Origin: Sedimenticola selenatireducens DSM 17993
GTDB lineage: Bacteria; Pseudomonadota; Gammaproteobacteria; Chromatiales; Chromatiaceae
Reading direction: 5' to 3'
Length of the DNA: 64,000 nt
Assembly: GCF_000428045.1 (NCBI RefSeq)
Contig: NZ_ATZE01000008.1
Location: forward strand, 1 to 64,000
Shown: positions 36,901 through 43,958 of the stretch, piece after piece
How the letters are laid out: each line of letters starts with the position of its first letter
Position numbering within the stretch: position 1 is the stretch's first letter
Program-made: the position numbers and the translations under genes
Notes under the pieces: model-generated
The model's input: only the letters and a program-made list of their open reading frames with translations
What the model was told of the DNA's origin: nothing
Database searches by the model: none

Positions 36901-37072
36901 CGTCCTCCGGGGTGGCGCCGGGCAGGCTGATCTCCACATTGACCTGCTGCGCCTCCAGGGTCGGAAACACTTCGAGCGGGATACGAAAATAAAGCGACGA
37001 CAGCCCCAGAATCAGCAGACTCACCATCAGCAGATTGGCGGCCACATGGTTACGTGCAAACCAGGCGATCAT
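33971..37072 (-). CDS. RND-family efflux permease
   Basis: This 1033-residue inner-membrane pump of the AcrB/MexB (HAE1-type) superfamily has twelve TM helices in two halves with two large periplasmic loops. The proton-relay region in TM4 reads FLLVLGIVVDDAIVTGENVYTH, with the conserved Asp pair. The second-half counterpart is MMALVGVVVNDSLVLVDFINN. Closest in layout to the broad AcrB-like group found with a single MFP and no dedicated outer-membrane gene. It follows its MFP by 9 nt, overlaps sbcD by 4 nt, and no tolC-like gene is present here. The substrate is unknown. Confidence 0.93.
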   Translation of the reverse strand: MIAWFARNHVAANLLMVSLLILGLSSLYFRIPLEVFPTLEAQQVNVEISLPGATPEDAEQGIAILVEEAVQDLEGIKEITSRSSEGTASIGLEIDNGYDPREMLADIKSRVDSINNLPVDAEKPVVSLATWRREVITVAIAGHYPEREIRGLTEQVRDDLLRIPGITQVELDSVRAYEIAIEMSEDSLRQYGISLREVAQAISNSALDLSAGNIKADAGEILIRSKGQAYRRDQFDSIIVLTHPDGSIVRVKDLARVNDGFEESPLRSRFNGKMAGFVDVFRVGDQSAIDVADKVKAYVAERQASLPQGVEMTTWRDRSRIVKKRLQTLTNNAIQGGVLVLLLLTLFLRPSIAFWVFIGVPVSFMGAFVAMPFFDVSLNVFSLFAFLLVLGIVVDDAIVTGENVYTHLRHAENGLEAAIRGTREVAVPVTFGILTTIAAFLPLAFIEGRRGLLFAQIPIVVIPIFLFSLIESKFVLPAHLKHIKLRSERHQPGLLERFQQGFADGFERAILRYYRPVLKTALDHRWSTLVLFGGILLIMVTLATTGWTRFTFWPRVQSELARASLTMPTGTPFEVTDRYIRKITDAAFSLKRKYRDGEGVDLVLDIQSTTGSSGARGSGSHTGLVMFEIVAPEDRISQVTSIELVREWRKMIGVIPGAESLTFRAEIGRISDPIEIQFSGVDFAALSEVADKTKERLALYPAVFDISDTLSDGKQELQIELKDEAHALGLTRSDVLNQIRNAFYGFQVQRIQRGREDIRVMVRYPESERKSVANLEDLRITNASGLNVPLGQVVTLKPGKSPTSIIRINRYRTVKVAADINKATANMTILQGELSDFLDNLLLQYPGVSYSFEGEMKEQQESFGSLGIGLGIMLFVIYGLLAIPFKSYLQPLVVMSIIPFGAIGALAGHWIMGMDLTMLSLLGMMALVGVVVNDSLVLVDFINNHKQSGGLQEAILNAGVARFRPVMLTSLTTFSGLMPLLFEQSTQAQFLIPMAVSLGFGILFATFITLLLVPVNYLLMEQGIAGWKRLMEQ

Positions 37073-37081
37073 GGGCGAAAC

Positions 37082-38323
37082 CTAGTTAACTGTAGCGGCA
37101 TCGGATGATCGCCCGGTGGATTTATTACCCTGCTCGGCAGTCCTCTTGACGTTATCCGGTTTGCCGCCTGCCATGTTTTTTACCGGCGTGCCACTGCTGA
37201 CCTGACCAAGCGGGGTCAATACCAGCTGATTGCCGGGTTTGAGACCACTATTGATCAGCGACTCATGGTTGTTCTGCCAGGCCACCTCTATCTCCGTGCG
37301 CTGTAACAGCCCTTGGTCAAACAGATAGACATAGCTGCCCTGATAAATGGCCGAGTTGGGGATGACAATGGCTCCCGGCAGGGTGCGCCCCTGGATCTGC
37401 GCAGTGACATACTGTCCGATCTTCAATGGCCGCCGCCCATCCTTGTTCACCAGATAGGGGTTTTCGATCTGCGCTGTCACATAGAGCTGTTGACTCTGCT
37501 CGTCGATGGCGCCGGCAGTGCGTACCAGGGTGGCAGGCCACTGTTCCGGGGCGGTACCCAGATTGTTAATAATAGTCACCGAGGGCAGATGACTCTGGCC
37601 GGAGCCTTCATTGCGATAATTTTCCGGCAACTCCACATAACCGAGTTCACTGTTTTTCAGCGGCAGCCGCACCTCCACCCGGTCGGTAGCGTAGATTCTC
37701 GCCAGCGCCTGGTTATTCGATACCACCACGCCACGATCCACACTACGGGAGAGAATCCGCCCGGCGTAGGGCGCCTTGATCTCGGTTCTTTCAACCGCCA
37801 GTCTGGCCTGGGCCAGTTTTGCCTGGGCGGCGTCGATTTGCGAGCGGGCCGCTGCGAGTTGCGGTTTGCGCAAGGCGTAGTCCGATGCCAGCCCCTGTTT
37901 GTTGAGGATCGCCCGATCCTTTATGGCCTGATCCGCCAGTGCCTGCTGTTCCTCAAGATTCACCTTGGCATTGGCCAGCTCCGCCGCGGCAATATCCACC
38001 TGAATCTTGTAATCACGGGGATCGATGGTGATCAGGGTCTCCCCCGCCTCAAAAAAACCCCCATTACGAAAGTTGGGGCTGACATCGATAATCTGTCCGG
38101 ACACCTGGGCCACCAGTTCGCCCTCGGTGCGCGGTTGTACCCGGCCAAAGGAGTTGACCACTACGGTATAGTCGCGCGGCATCAATTGCGCGGTCTCTAC
38201 GGTAATGACGGGGGTGGGAGGCGTATCACGTATTGCCGCAACCGGTTTGAAGTGGGAGATCAACTGTGTGACGCCAATAAACAGGGCCAACAAAAGCAGC
38301 GGCAATAGCTTGCGCATTATCAT
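37082..38323 (-). CDS. Periplasmic membrane-fusion protein of the RND pump
   Basis: This 413-residue HlyD/AcrA-type adaptor has an N-terminal membrane anchor (LLPLLLLALFIGVTQLI), no lipobox, a barrel-sandwich/lipoyl half (GELVAQVSGQIIDVSPNFRNGG), a helical hairpin (residues about 105-180) and beta-barrel domains. It bridges the inner-membrane pump and an outer-membrane channel. The start is taken as the ATG at 38323; a TTG at 38329 and an ATG at 38317 are also in frame and the ribosome-binding site is weak. It is first in the mfp-rnd-sbcD-sbcC operon. Confidence 0.9.
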   Translation of the reverse strand: MIMRKLLPLLLLALFIGVTQLISHFKPVAAIRDTPPTPVITVETAQLMPRDYTVVVNSFGRVQPRTEGELVAQVSGQIIDVSPNFRNGGFFEAGETLITIDPRDYKIQVDIAAAELANAKVNLEEQQALADQAIKDRAILNKQGLASDYALRKPQLAAARSQIDAAQAKLAQARLAVERTEIKAPYAGRILSRSVDRGVVVSNNQALARIYATDRVEVRLPLKNSELGYVELPENYRNEGSGQSHLPSVTIINNLGTAPEQWPATLVRTAGAIDEQSQQLYVTAQIENPYLVNKDGRRPLKIGQYVTAQIQGRTLPGAIVIPNSAIYQGSYVYLFDQGLLQRTEIEVAWQNNHESLINSGLKPGNQLVLTPLGQVSSGTPVKNMAGGKPDNVKRTAEQGNKSTGRSSDAATVN

Positions 38324-38712
38324 ACTCAACAGATAGATATTATTGTATTTGTGACGCTACAACGGATTGTAACGGTCCGTGTACACACACCCGCCGTCCA
38401 GGCAGCATGGCACACGGCGCTAAACAGGCCATTCTAGGCCCTTCCTCCTCCCATGAAAAGACACCGGCTTTCCACTTGGGTTCCACGCCTGATGACAAAT
38501 GAGCACAGCCTGCCCGGCCATTAAACCGGGGATCGTAACCACTTTTCGCCCCAAATCCTCAATCAGCCTGTAGCCGTAATCCCGGCATATCGCTTAATCG
38601 ATAGATTATTTCCTATTTTTCCTATTCCTTTCTGCCGCCACATATTTTTACTATTCTGTGAGATGGGGGGAATGGAATATCAATCATCTTAATCCAAAGG
38701 TTGCCACCCGAT
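38324..38712. other. Intergenic gap between divergent efflux and signalling genes
   Basis: About 390 bp separate the divergently transcribed MFP gene and diguanylate cyclase gene. It must hold both promoters. A pyrimidine-rich direct repeat (TTTCCTATTTTTCCTATTCC, 38607-38626) lies near the right end. I see no palindromic operator, terminator or small gene that I can support. Confidence 0.4.
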
Positions 38713-39672
38713 ATGCAGACAGAAGTACGTAAGGAAAAGACCGTTCTGATTATTGACGACAGTCCGATCAATATCGAGTACCTGGCACAGGTGCTTAAGT
38801 CGGAATACCATATCAAGGTGGCCAATAGTGGTGAATCCGGTATAGAGGCGGCGCGTAATCAGCAGCCTGATCTGATACTGCTGGATATTGTCATGCCGAA
38901 CATGGATGGATACGAGGTTTGCCGCCACCTGAAGGCCAGCGATGGGACGCGTAAAATACCCATTATTTTCATCACCACCAAAAATGAGATAGAAGACGAG
39001 ACGCGCGGACTCGAACTGGGTGCTGTCGACTACATCACCAAGCCCTTCCGGACACCCATCGTAAGAGCACGTGTAAGAACGCATATTCAACTGAAGCACA
39101 ACAGCGATCTATTGGAAAAACTGGCGCTGATCGATGCCCTGACCAATTTGCCGAATCGCCGACGTTTTGAGCAGATACTGAAGCGTGAGTGGGCCCGCTG
39201 TCGTCGGTCGCAAGAACCGATATCGATCATCATTCTCGATATCGATCACTTCAAACAGTTTAATGATCACTACGGCCATCTGGCGGGAGACCGCTGCCTG
39301 AGCCGGGTCGCCCAGGCGCTGCCGATACCGCTGAAACGACCCGCCGACAGCATCTTCCGATACGGCGGAGAAGAGTTCATCGCGGTCCTGCCCGAAACCG
39401 AACACAGCGTGGCGCTGAACCTGGCTGAAAAGATGCGCGTCCAGGTCGCCAAATTGTTGATTCCCCATGCCCGCGGCATCAGTACCCACCCTTATATCAG
39501 CATCAGCCTCGGGGTGACCACGAACACACCCAATTCCCGGAGCACTCCGCGCACCCTTGTGCAGCTGGCGGACAAAATGCTCTATGCCGCGAAAAACGCC
39601 GGACGAAACTGCGTCAGGGGCAAAATATTCAGCAATGAAACAAGTTTCCAGACAAATCCGGAAAGCGTCTAG
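38713..39672 (+). CDS. PleD-like response regulator with GGDEF domain
   Basis: This 319-residue protein has a receiver domain at residues about 10-125 (IIDDSPINIEYL; phosphoacceptor Asp in LILLDIVMPNMDG; TKPF). A GGDEF domain follows at about 135-300, with the active-site GGEEF near residue 217 and DALTNLPNRRRFE at its start. It should make cyclic di-GMP when phosphorylated. No RxxD inhibitory site is evident five residues before GGEEF (RYGGEEF is preceded by PADSIF). The start is the ATG at 38713; a TTG at 38701 right after AAAGG is the alternative. It probably works with the hybrid kinase downstream. Confidence 0.92.
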   Translation: MQTEVRKEKTVLIIDDSPINIEYLAQVLKSEYHIKVANSGESGIEAARNQQPDLILLDIVMPNMDGYEVCRHLKASDGTRKIPIIFITTKNEIEDETRGLELGAVDYITKPFRTPIVRARVRTHIQLKHNSDLLEKLALIDALTNLPNRRRFEQILKREWARCRRSQEPISIIILDIDHFKQFNDHYGHLAGDRCLSRVAQALPIPLKRPADSIFRYGGEEFIAVLPETEHSVALNLAEKMRVQVAKLLIPHARGISTHPYISISLGVTTNTPNSRSTPRTLVQLADKMLYAAKNAGRNCVRGKIFSNETSFQTNPESV

Positions 39673-39795
39673 TATGACGCTATTCACGGCAATACGTTTA
39701 ACAATCAACTATACAATTAACCAAGCTGTCGCACGTCTGGAACTGTCCACCGTCCTTTATTGATCCATGCACCACACCAGGACCCTGCGTATTGT

Positions 39796-42792
39796 ATGAG
39801 TATCAAGTTGAAGTTCATCCTGTTCACTCTCAGCATGGTCATTATGCTCATGCTACCAGTTGCCACCGGCGGCTACTGGATTATCAACCGGATTGTTTTC
39901 CATCTGTATGAAGACAGCTTCACACGAGAAGTGGCAAACATTAACAACACCATCAGGGAGAGCGTAATCCGACTTAAACCCACTGGCATACTTTCGCAGG
40001 AGGACTATCTCAAGGCCGAAAAAGAGCACCTGATTTCCAAACTGAAGCGCTACAGGTTTGGTGAAACTGGCGGCCTGACCATCCTGGATAGCGAAGGCAA
40101 TGTGTTGTTGATGTCGCTCGCCAATAGACACGCACCACCTGCTGTCGACCTGATTACCGAATCCCTGTCGGACCAGGGAACAGGCAGTTTAAGCTACCAC
40201 TCCGGCGGCGACTCCATGTTTGCGGTATTTGCCAAATCGGCATGGGACTGGACATTGATCCTGACCATCACTCAGGCCGAAATGTTTATGCAGCGCAATT
40301 TCTTCGCCCTCCTCGCCCTGCTGCTGACATTGATCCCGCTGGTCAGCGTCAGCCTGCTTTTCCTGATCTTCTATGAACGCTTCTATAAACAGATCCAGCA
40401 AACACTGGAGGCCTTGAAGCTGATCGAAAAGGGTCGACTGGACACCCGCATTGCCAATCCCGCGAACAACGAGCTGGGTCAGGTTCAGTCCGGCATCAAC
40501 AGCATGGCCAACACGCTGAACGACCTCATCTCAAACCTGGAGCAGCGCGTCGACCGTCAGACCCACGACCTGCGTCACTCAAAAGAGCTGGCGGAGGCTG
40601 CCAATCAGGCAAAGAGTGAATTTCTCGCCAATATGTCACACGAAATCCGCACACCGATGAATGGTGTACTTGGCATGTGTCAATTGCTGCAGTCGACCCC
40701 GCTTACCCAGAAACAACAGCTCTACCTCAACACCATCAGCGCGGCGGCCAATTCACTGCTGGTCATTATTAATGACATCCTGGATTTCTCGAAAATTGAA
40801 GCTGGAGAATTGAAATTCGAGCACAGCCCCTTCAATCTGAATCAGGTACTGGAGGAGATTGCCGACCTGATGATTCCGGCGGTGGCGCAAAAGCGCTTGA
40901 AGTTGGCGTATGACATTTCACCCGACATTGATGATCAGATTATTGGAGACAGCCTGCGGCTCAAACAGGTACTGACCAACCTGATCAACAATGCGGTAAA
41001 ATTCACGCGACAGGGACATGTAATGTTGCGTGTAAATATTCAAAACCGTGATCGGAACCAACTGATATTGGCATTTGCAGTCGAGGATACCGGACCGGGA
41101 ATTCCGCCGGATCAAGTGGAGCGACTGTTTCGCCCCTTTACCCAGGCGGACGCCTCAACCACCCGCCGCTTCGGCGGCAGTGGACTGGGACTCAGTATCT
41201 GTCAGCGTCTGGTGAGAAAAATGGGTGGTGAAATCAGCGTCACATCACAACCGGGCGGCGGCAGCTGCTTTAGCTTCTACGCATCTTTCGAACGACTTGA
41301 GCAATCCACTGACACCCCGGAGACAAGCCCGTCGGCATTAGTGGGAAAATCCGTTACCCTGCTCTCCGACGATCCCTTTATTAACCAAACTGTCCTTAGA
41401 TATCTCGAGGATTTTGGCTGCACCACTCATCACTTCAATAGCATGGAGCATTTTGAAGACGCACTCATAGAATCAGATTCACGTGCTGCACCCGATATTC
41501 TGATTGTCGACACTTCCGCTATCGGTGATTCAGATACCACATTGAAAAAAACCGTCAACACCTGCCCAACAACCAACAAATGCCAAATCCTGCTGCTATA
41601 CAGCTTTGAGGATGAGCGTAATGGGTTACTCGATAATGTAATACAAAAGCCACTGACCCAGGACAAGCTGGAAGCGACACTGCTGAAGATGCTCAACCCC
41701 GACCTGCCGCACAAACACTTAAAACGCCGTTCATCACAACTGGAGGAGATTGATCAACTGGCCGGCATGCACATACTGCTCGCCGAGGATACGGCATTGA
41801 ACCAACAGGTGGTTACCGAGCTGCTGAATCAGCTGGGCGTCTCGGCCTCCCTGGCAGACAATGGAAAAGATGCACTGAAAATACTTGAGGAATTGGGTAT
41901 TGAGGAGTTTGATGCCGTCATGATGGATATTCAAATGCCGGTCATGGACGGTTTTGAAACCACACGCAGAATACGCAAACATCCACTATTAAAATCCATA
42001 CCGGTCATTGCCATGACCGCCAACGCCATGACCGGCGACCGTGAGCAGTGTCTGGCTGCCGGTATGGATTTATACCTGACCAAGCCGATAAATCGGGACG
42101 ATCTGATCAAGGCACTGAGCCAGTCCCTGCAACTCACCGGCGAAAACACCGAGATCGCGGATACAAGTGTACAACCGCAGCCACACACCCTCCCGGCTAT
42201 TGATCTGGAGACGCTACTGGGTCGTTTTGAGGGTGATCATGCGCGTGTACTCCGTTTATTGTTACAGGCTGAAGATAGCTTCCAGTCCGACCTGATGCAG
42301 ATCAGACACTCCCTGGAAAGCCAGGATTGGCAGTGTCTTGCTCAGTCCCTGCACCGGCTCAAGGGCGTCGCCGGCAATATGGCCACGATGGGGCTTTACC
42401 ATCGCTGCGCCGCCATGGAGTCCGCCCTTGCCGGGGGTGAAACCGATCAGCTGATAGCCAACTACCAGGAACTGGAGACCGAGCTGGACCGGGTTATCAA
42501 ACGCATCAGCATCCTCTCTGAGCAACTGGCGGCGAAAAACGCCCAGCTAAACAGAGCATCTGCCAATCACGCCATTATCGATCTGTTACCGATATTGCGG
42601 CAATTGCGGGAGCAGATAAGTCAGCACGACCTTGTAGAGAGCGTTACTGTTGATACTCTCGAGCGGGAGATCGATAACTCCAACCATCCAGAAACCATCA
42701 CGCTGCTGGTACAGCAATTACGGGCATTCAACTACCCGGCGGCAATCAAGCCGCTGGAACAGCTTATCGCGCAACTGGAGAGCGACCATTAA
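39796..42792 (+). CDS. BarA-like hybrid sensor histidine kinase
   Basis: This 998-residue kinase has two TM helices flanking a periplasmic sensor with a Cache-like pattern ([17 protein letters not shown]), then HAMP, HisKA ([10 protein letters not shown], His about 281) and HATPase (N, G1 and G2 boxes, about 390-510). A degenerate receiver lies at about 520-640. A full receiver follows at about 655-780, with Asp in [13 protein letters not shown]. The Hpt domain carries HRLKGVAGN (about 852). A helical C-terminal region after 925 resembles a second, worn phosphotransfer bundle. The start at 39796 is chosen because the TM helix follows at once; no strong ribosome-binding site is visible. Confidence 0.9.
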   Translation: MSIKLKFILFTLSMVIMLMLPVATGGYWIINRIVFHLYEDSFTREVANINNTIRESVIRLKPTGILSQEDYLKAEKEHLISKLKRYRFGETGGLTILDSEGNVLLMSLANRHAPPAVDLITESLSDQGTGSLSYHSGGDSMFAVFAKSAWDWTLILTITQAEMFMQRNFFALLALLLTLIPLVSVSLLFLIFYERFYKQIQQTLEALKLIEKGRLDTRIANPANNELGQVQSGINSMANTLNDLISNLEQRVDRQTHDLRHSKELAEAANQAKSEFLANMSHEIRTPMNGVLGMCQLLQSTPLTQKQQLYLNTISAAANSLLVIINDILDFSKIEAGELKFEHSPFNLNQVLEEIADLMIPAVAQKRLKLAYDISPDIDDQIIGDSLRLKQVLTNLINNAVKFTRQGHVMLRVNIQNRDRNQLILAFAVEDTGPGIPPDQVERLFRPFTQADASTTRRFGGSGLGLSICQRLVRKMGGEISVTSQPGGGSCFSFYASFERLEQSTDTPETSPSALVGKSVTLLSDDPFINQTVLRYLEDFGCTTHHFNSMEHFEDALIESDSRAAPDILIVDTSAIGDSDTTLKKTVNTCPTTNKCQILLLYSFEDERNGLLDNVIQKPLTQDKLEATLLKMLNPDLPHKHLKRRSSQLEEIDQLAGMHILLAEDTALNQQVVTELLNQLGVSASLADNGKDALKILEELGIEEFDAVMMDIQMPVMDGFETTRRIRKHPLLKSIPVIAMTANAMTGDREQCLAAGMDLYLTKPINRDDLIKALSQSLQLTGENTEIADTSVQPQPHTLPAIDLETLLGRFEGDHARVLRLLLQAEDSFQSDLMQIRHSLESQDWQCLAQSLHRLKGVAGNMATMGLYHRCAAMESALAGGETDQLIANYQELETELDRVIKRISILSEQLAAKNAQLNRASANHAIIDLLPILRQLREQISQHDLVESVTVDTLEREIDNSNHPETITLLVQQLRAFNYPAAIKPLEQLIAQLESDH

Positions 42793-42794
42793 GG

Positions 42795-43505
42795 TCAGCC
42801 TGCTCCCCGCAGGCATTTTCCGATGTAGGCCAGATGCTCATGGGCGGCATGCCGTGCCTGGTTGGAGTCACCGGAAAAGATCGCCTGATAGATTTCTCCA
42901 TGCTGGGCATGGATCGCCTGATAACTCTCCTCCATGGTGTAAATTTTCTCCCAGTTATGCAGCACCATATCACCCAGCAGATCGAACAGACTTTGGGTAA
43001 GGTGGATCAACGCCACATTGTGGGAGGCATCGGCAATCGCCATATGGAAGGCGGCATCCGCCTGTGCCTCCAACTCCAGATCACGCCGCTCATGGGCCGC
43101 CTGAAGCGCCTGGAAACGTTCCCGAATAACTGCACGGTCCATTTCGGTCGCCCGGGCCGCCGCATAACTGGCCGCCAACTCCTCCAGACCGTGTCGGCAC
43201 TCCATCACATCGGAGAGCGCCTCCGGGTTATCTTTCAGCAGATTGGCCAATGGGTTGGTAATGGTGGTACCGAGTGCATCCAGCACAAAGGTACCCTCGC
43301 CCTGTCGACTGTAAATCAGACCCTGGGCCTCCAGCTTCAGCAGCGCCTCGCGCACCGAGGGGCGGGACACCTTGAGCTGCTCGACCAGCTCCCGTTCTGC
43401 CGGCAGCTTGTCACCGGGCTTTAACACCCCTTTGATAATCTGGGTTTTCAGCTGCTCGACGATCGAGTCCGAGACCCTGGCCGGTTTGATGGGTTGTAAC
43501 TGCAT
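42795..43505 (-). CDS. pdhR: GntR/FadR-family regulator PdhR
   Basis: This 236-residue regulator has an N-terminal winged helix (GDKLPAERELVEQLKVSRPSVREALLKLEAQGLI) and an all-helical FCD ligand domain with the His/Asp metal residues of the family. It is divergent from aceE. In E. coli PdhR represses the pyruvate dehydrogenase operon until pyruvate binds; the same is likely here. A perfect TTAATGGTC-A-GACCATTAA site overlaps the aceE promoter, and a poorer copy lies nearer pdhR. The ATG at 43505 follows GGAGAAG; an in-frame start at 43655 lacks one. Confidence 0.92.
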   Translation of the reverse strand: MQLQPIKPARVSDSIVEQLKTQIIKGVLKPGDKLPAERELVEQLKVSRPSVREALLKLEAQGLIYSRQGEGTFVLDALGTTITNPLANLLKDNPEALSDVMECRHGLEELAASYAAARATEMDRAVIRERFQALQAAHERRDLELEAQADAAFHMAIADASHNVALIHLTQSLFDLLGDMVLHNWEKIYTMEESYQAIHAQHGEIYQAIFSGDSNQARHAAHEHLAYIGKCLRGAG

Positions 43506-43720
43506 GGTACTTCTCCGGATTAATTGGCGGTAGATGCCCCTGTCCCGGGACGCCACCTCCAAGGAATCGGAAAAAAACTGTTCCGATCCCTGATTTATCA
43601 ACTGCCCGCGGCCGTAGCCCCAGTGGCAATCGAAAACAGTTTGGCATCCATGCACTACACTGAATTTCTACCGTCTTCACCCGAACAACGGAGAAACATT
43701 TACATTATATACAACCAATT

Positions 43721-43735
43721 ATTTGTCTGACCATT
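43721..43735. promoter_or_regulatory. Imperfect PdhR half-site near pdhR
   Basis: ATTTGTC-T-GACCATT keeps the right half (GACCATT) of the palindrome at 43876-43894 and degenerates in the left half. It lies about 215 bp upstream of the pdhR ATG and might serve autoregulation. Confidence 0.4.
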
Positions 43736-43851
43736 GTTATAACACTAATCAGCATAAATAACGAAATAATAATAAATATTTGTTTTTTAAATATTTAATT
43801 TCATTACCGCTGTAACTTCTTAAATCCTTGTTATACATACCATAAAATTAT

Positions 43852-43894
43852 TTGACATGTTTATTAACATACCTTTTAATGGTCAGACCATTAA
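43852..43894 (+). promoter_or_regulatory. aceE promoter with overlapping PdhR operator
   Basis: TTGACA at 43852-43857 and TTTAAT at 43875-43880 are 17 bp apart, a near-consensus sigma-70 promoter. The palindrome TTAATGGTCAGACCATTAA (43876-43894, 9-1-9, exact) covers the -10 and the likely start site. It matches the GGT-N3-ACC core of known PdhR boxes. Binding there would block RNA polymerase directly. The flanking region 43506-43850 is strikingly AT-rich and holds no gene. Confidence 0.82.
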
Positions 43895-43958
43895 TACTAC
43901 TAACAATGTGCCACCAATAATCCGAGCACAGCACTAAACCAGTCGAGGAAGAGATCAA

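Noticed and set aside
37313-38308. 331-residue plus-strand frame opposite the membrane-fusion protein gene
   Set aside because: Antisense shadow without ribosome-binding site or domain.
43740-43850. AT-rich stretch considered as a transferred fragment
   Set aside because: It is confined to the pdhR-aceE promoter region and is explained by promoter composition; no foreign gene is attached.
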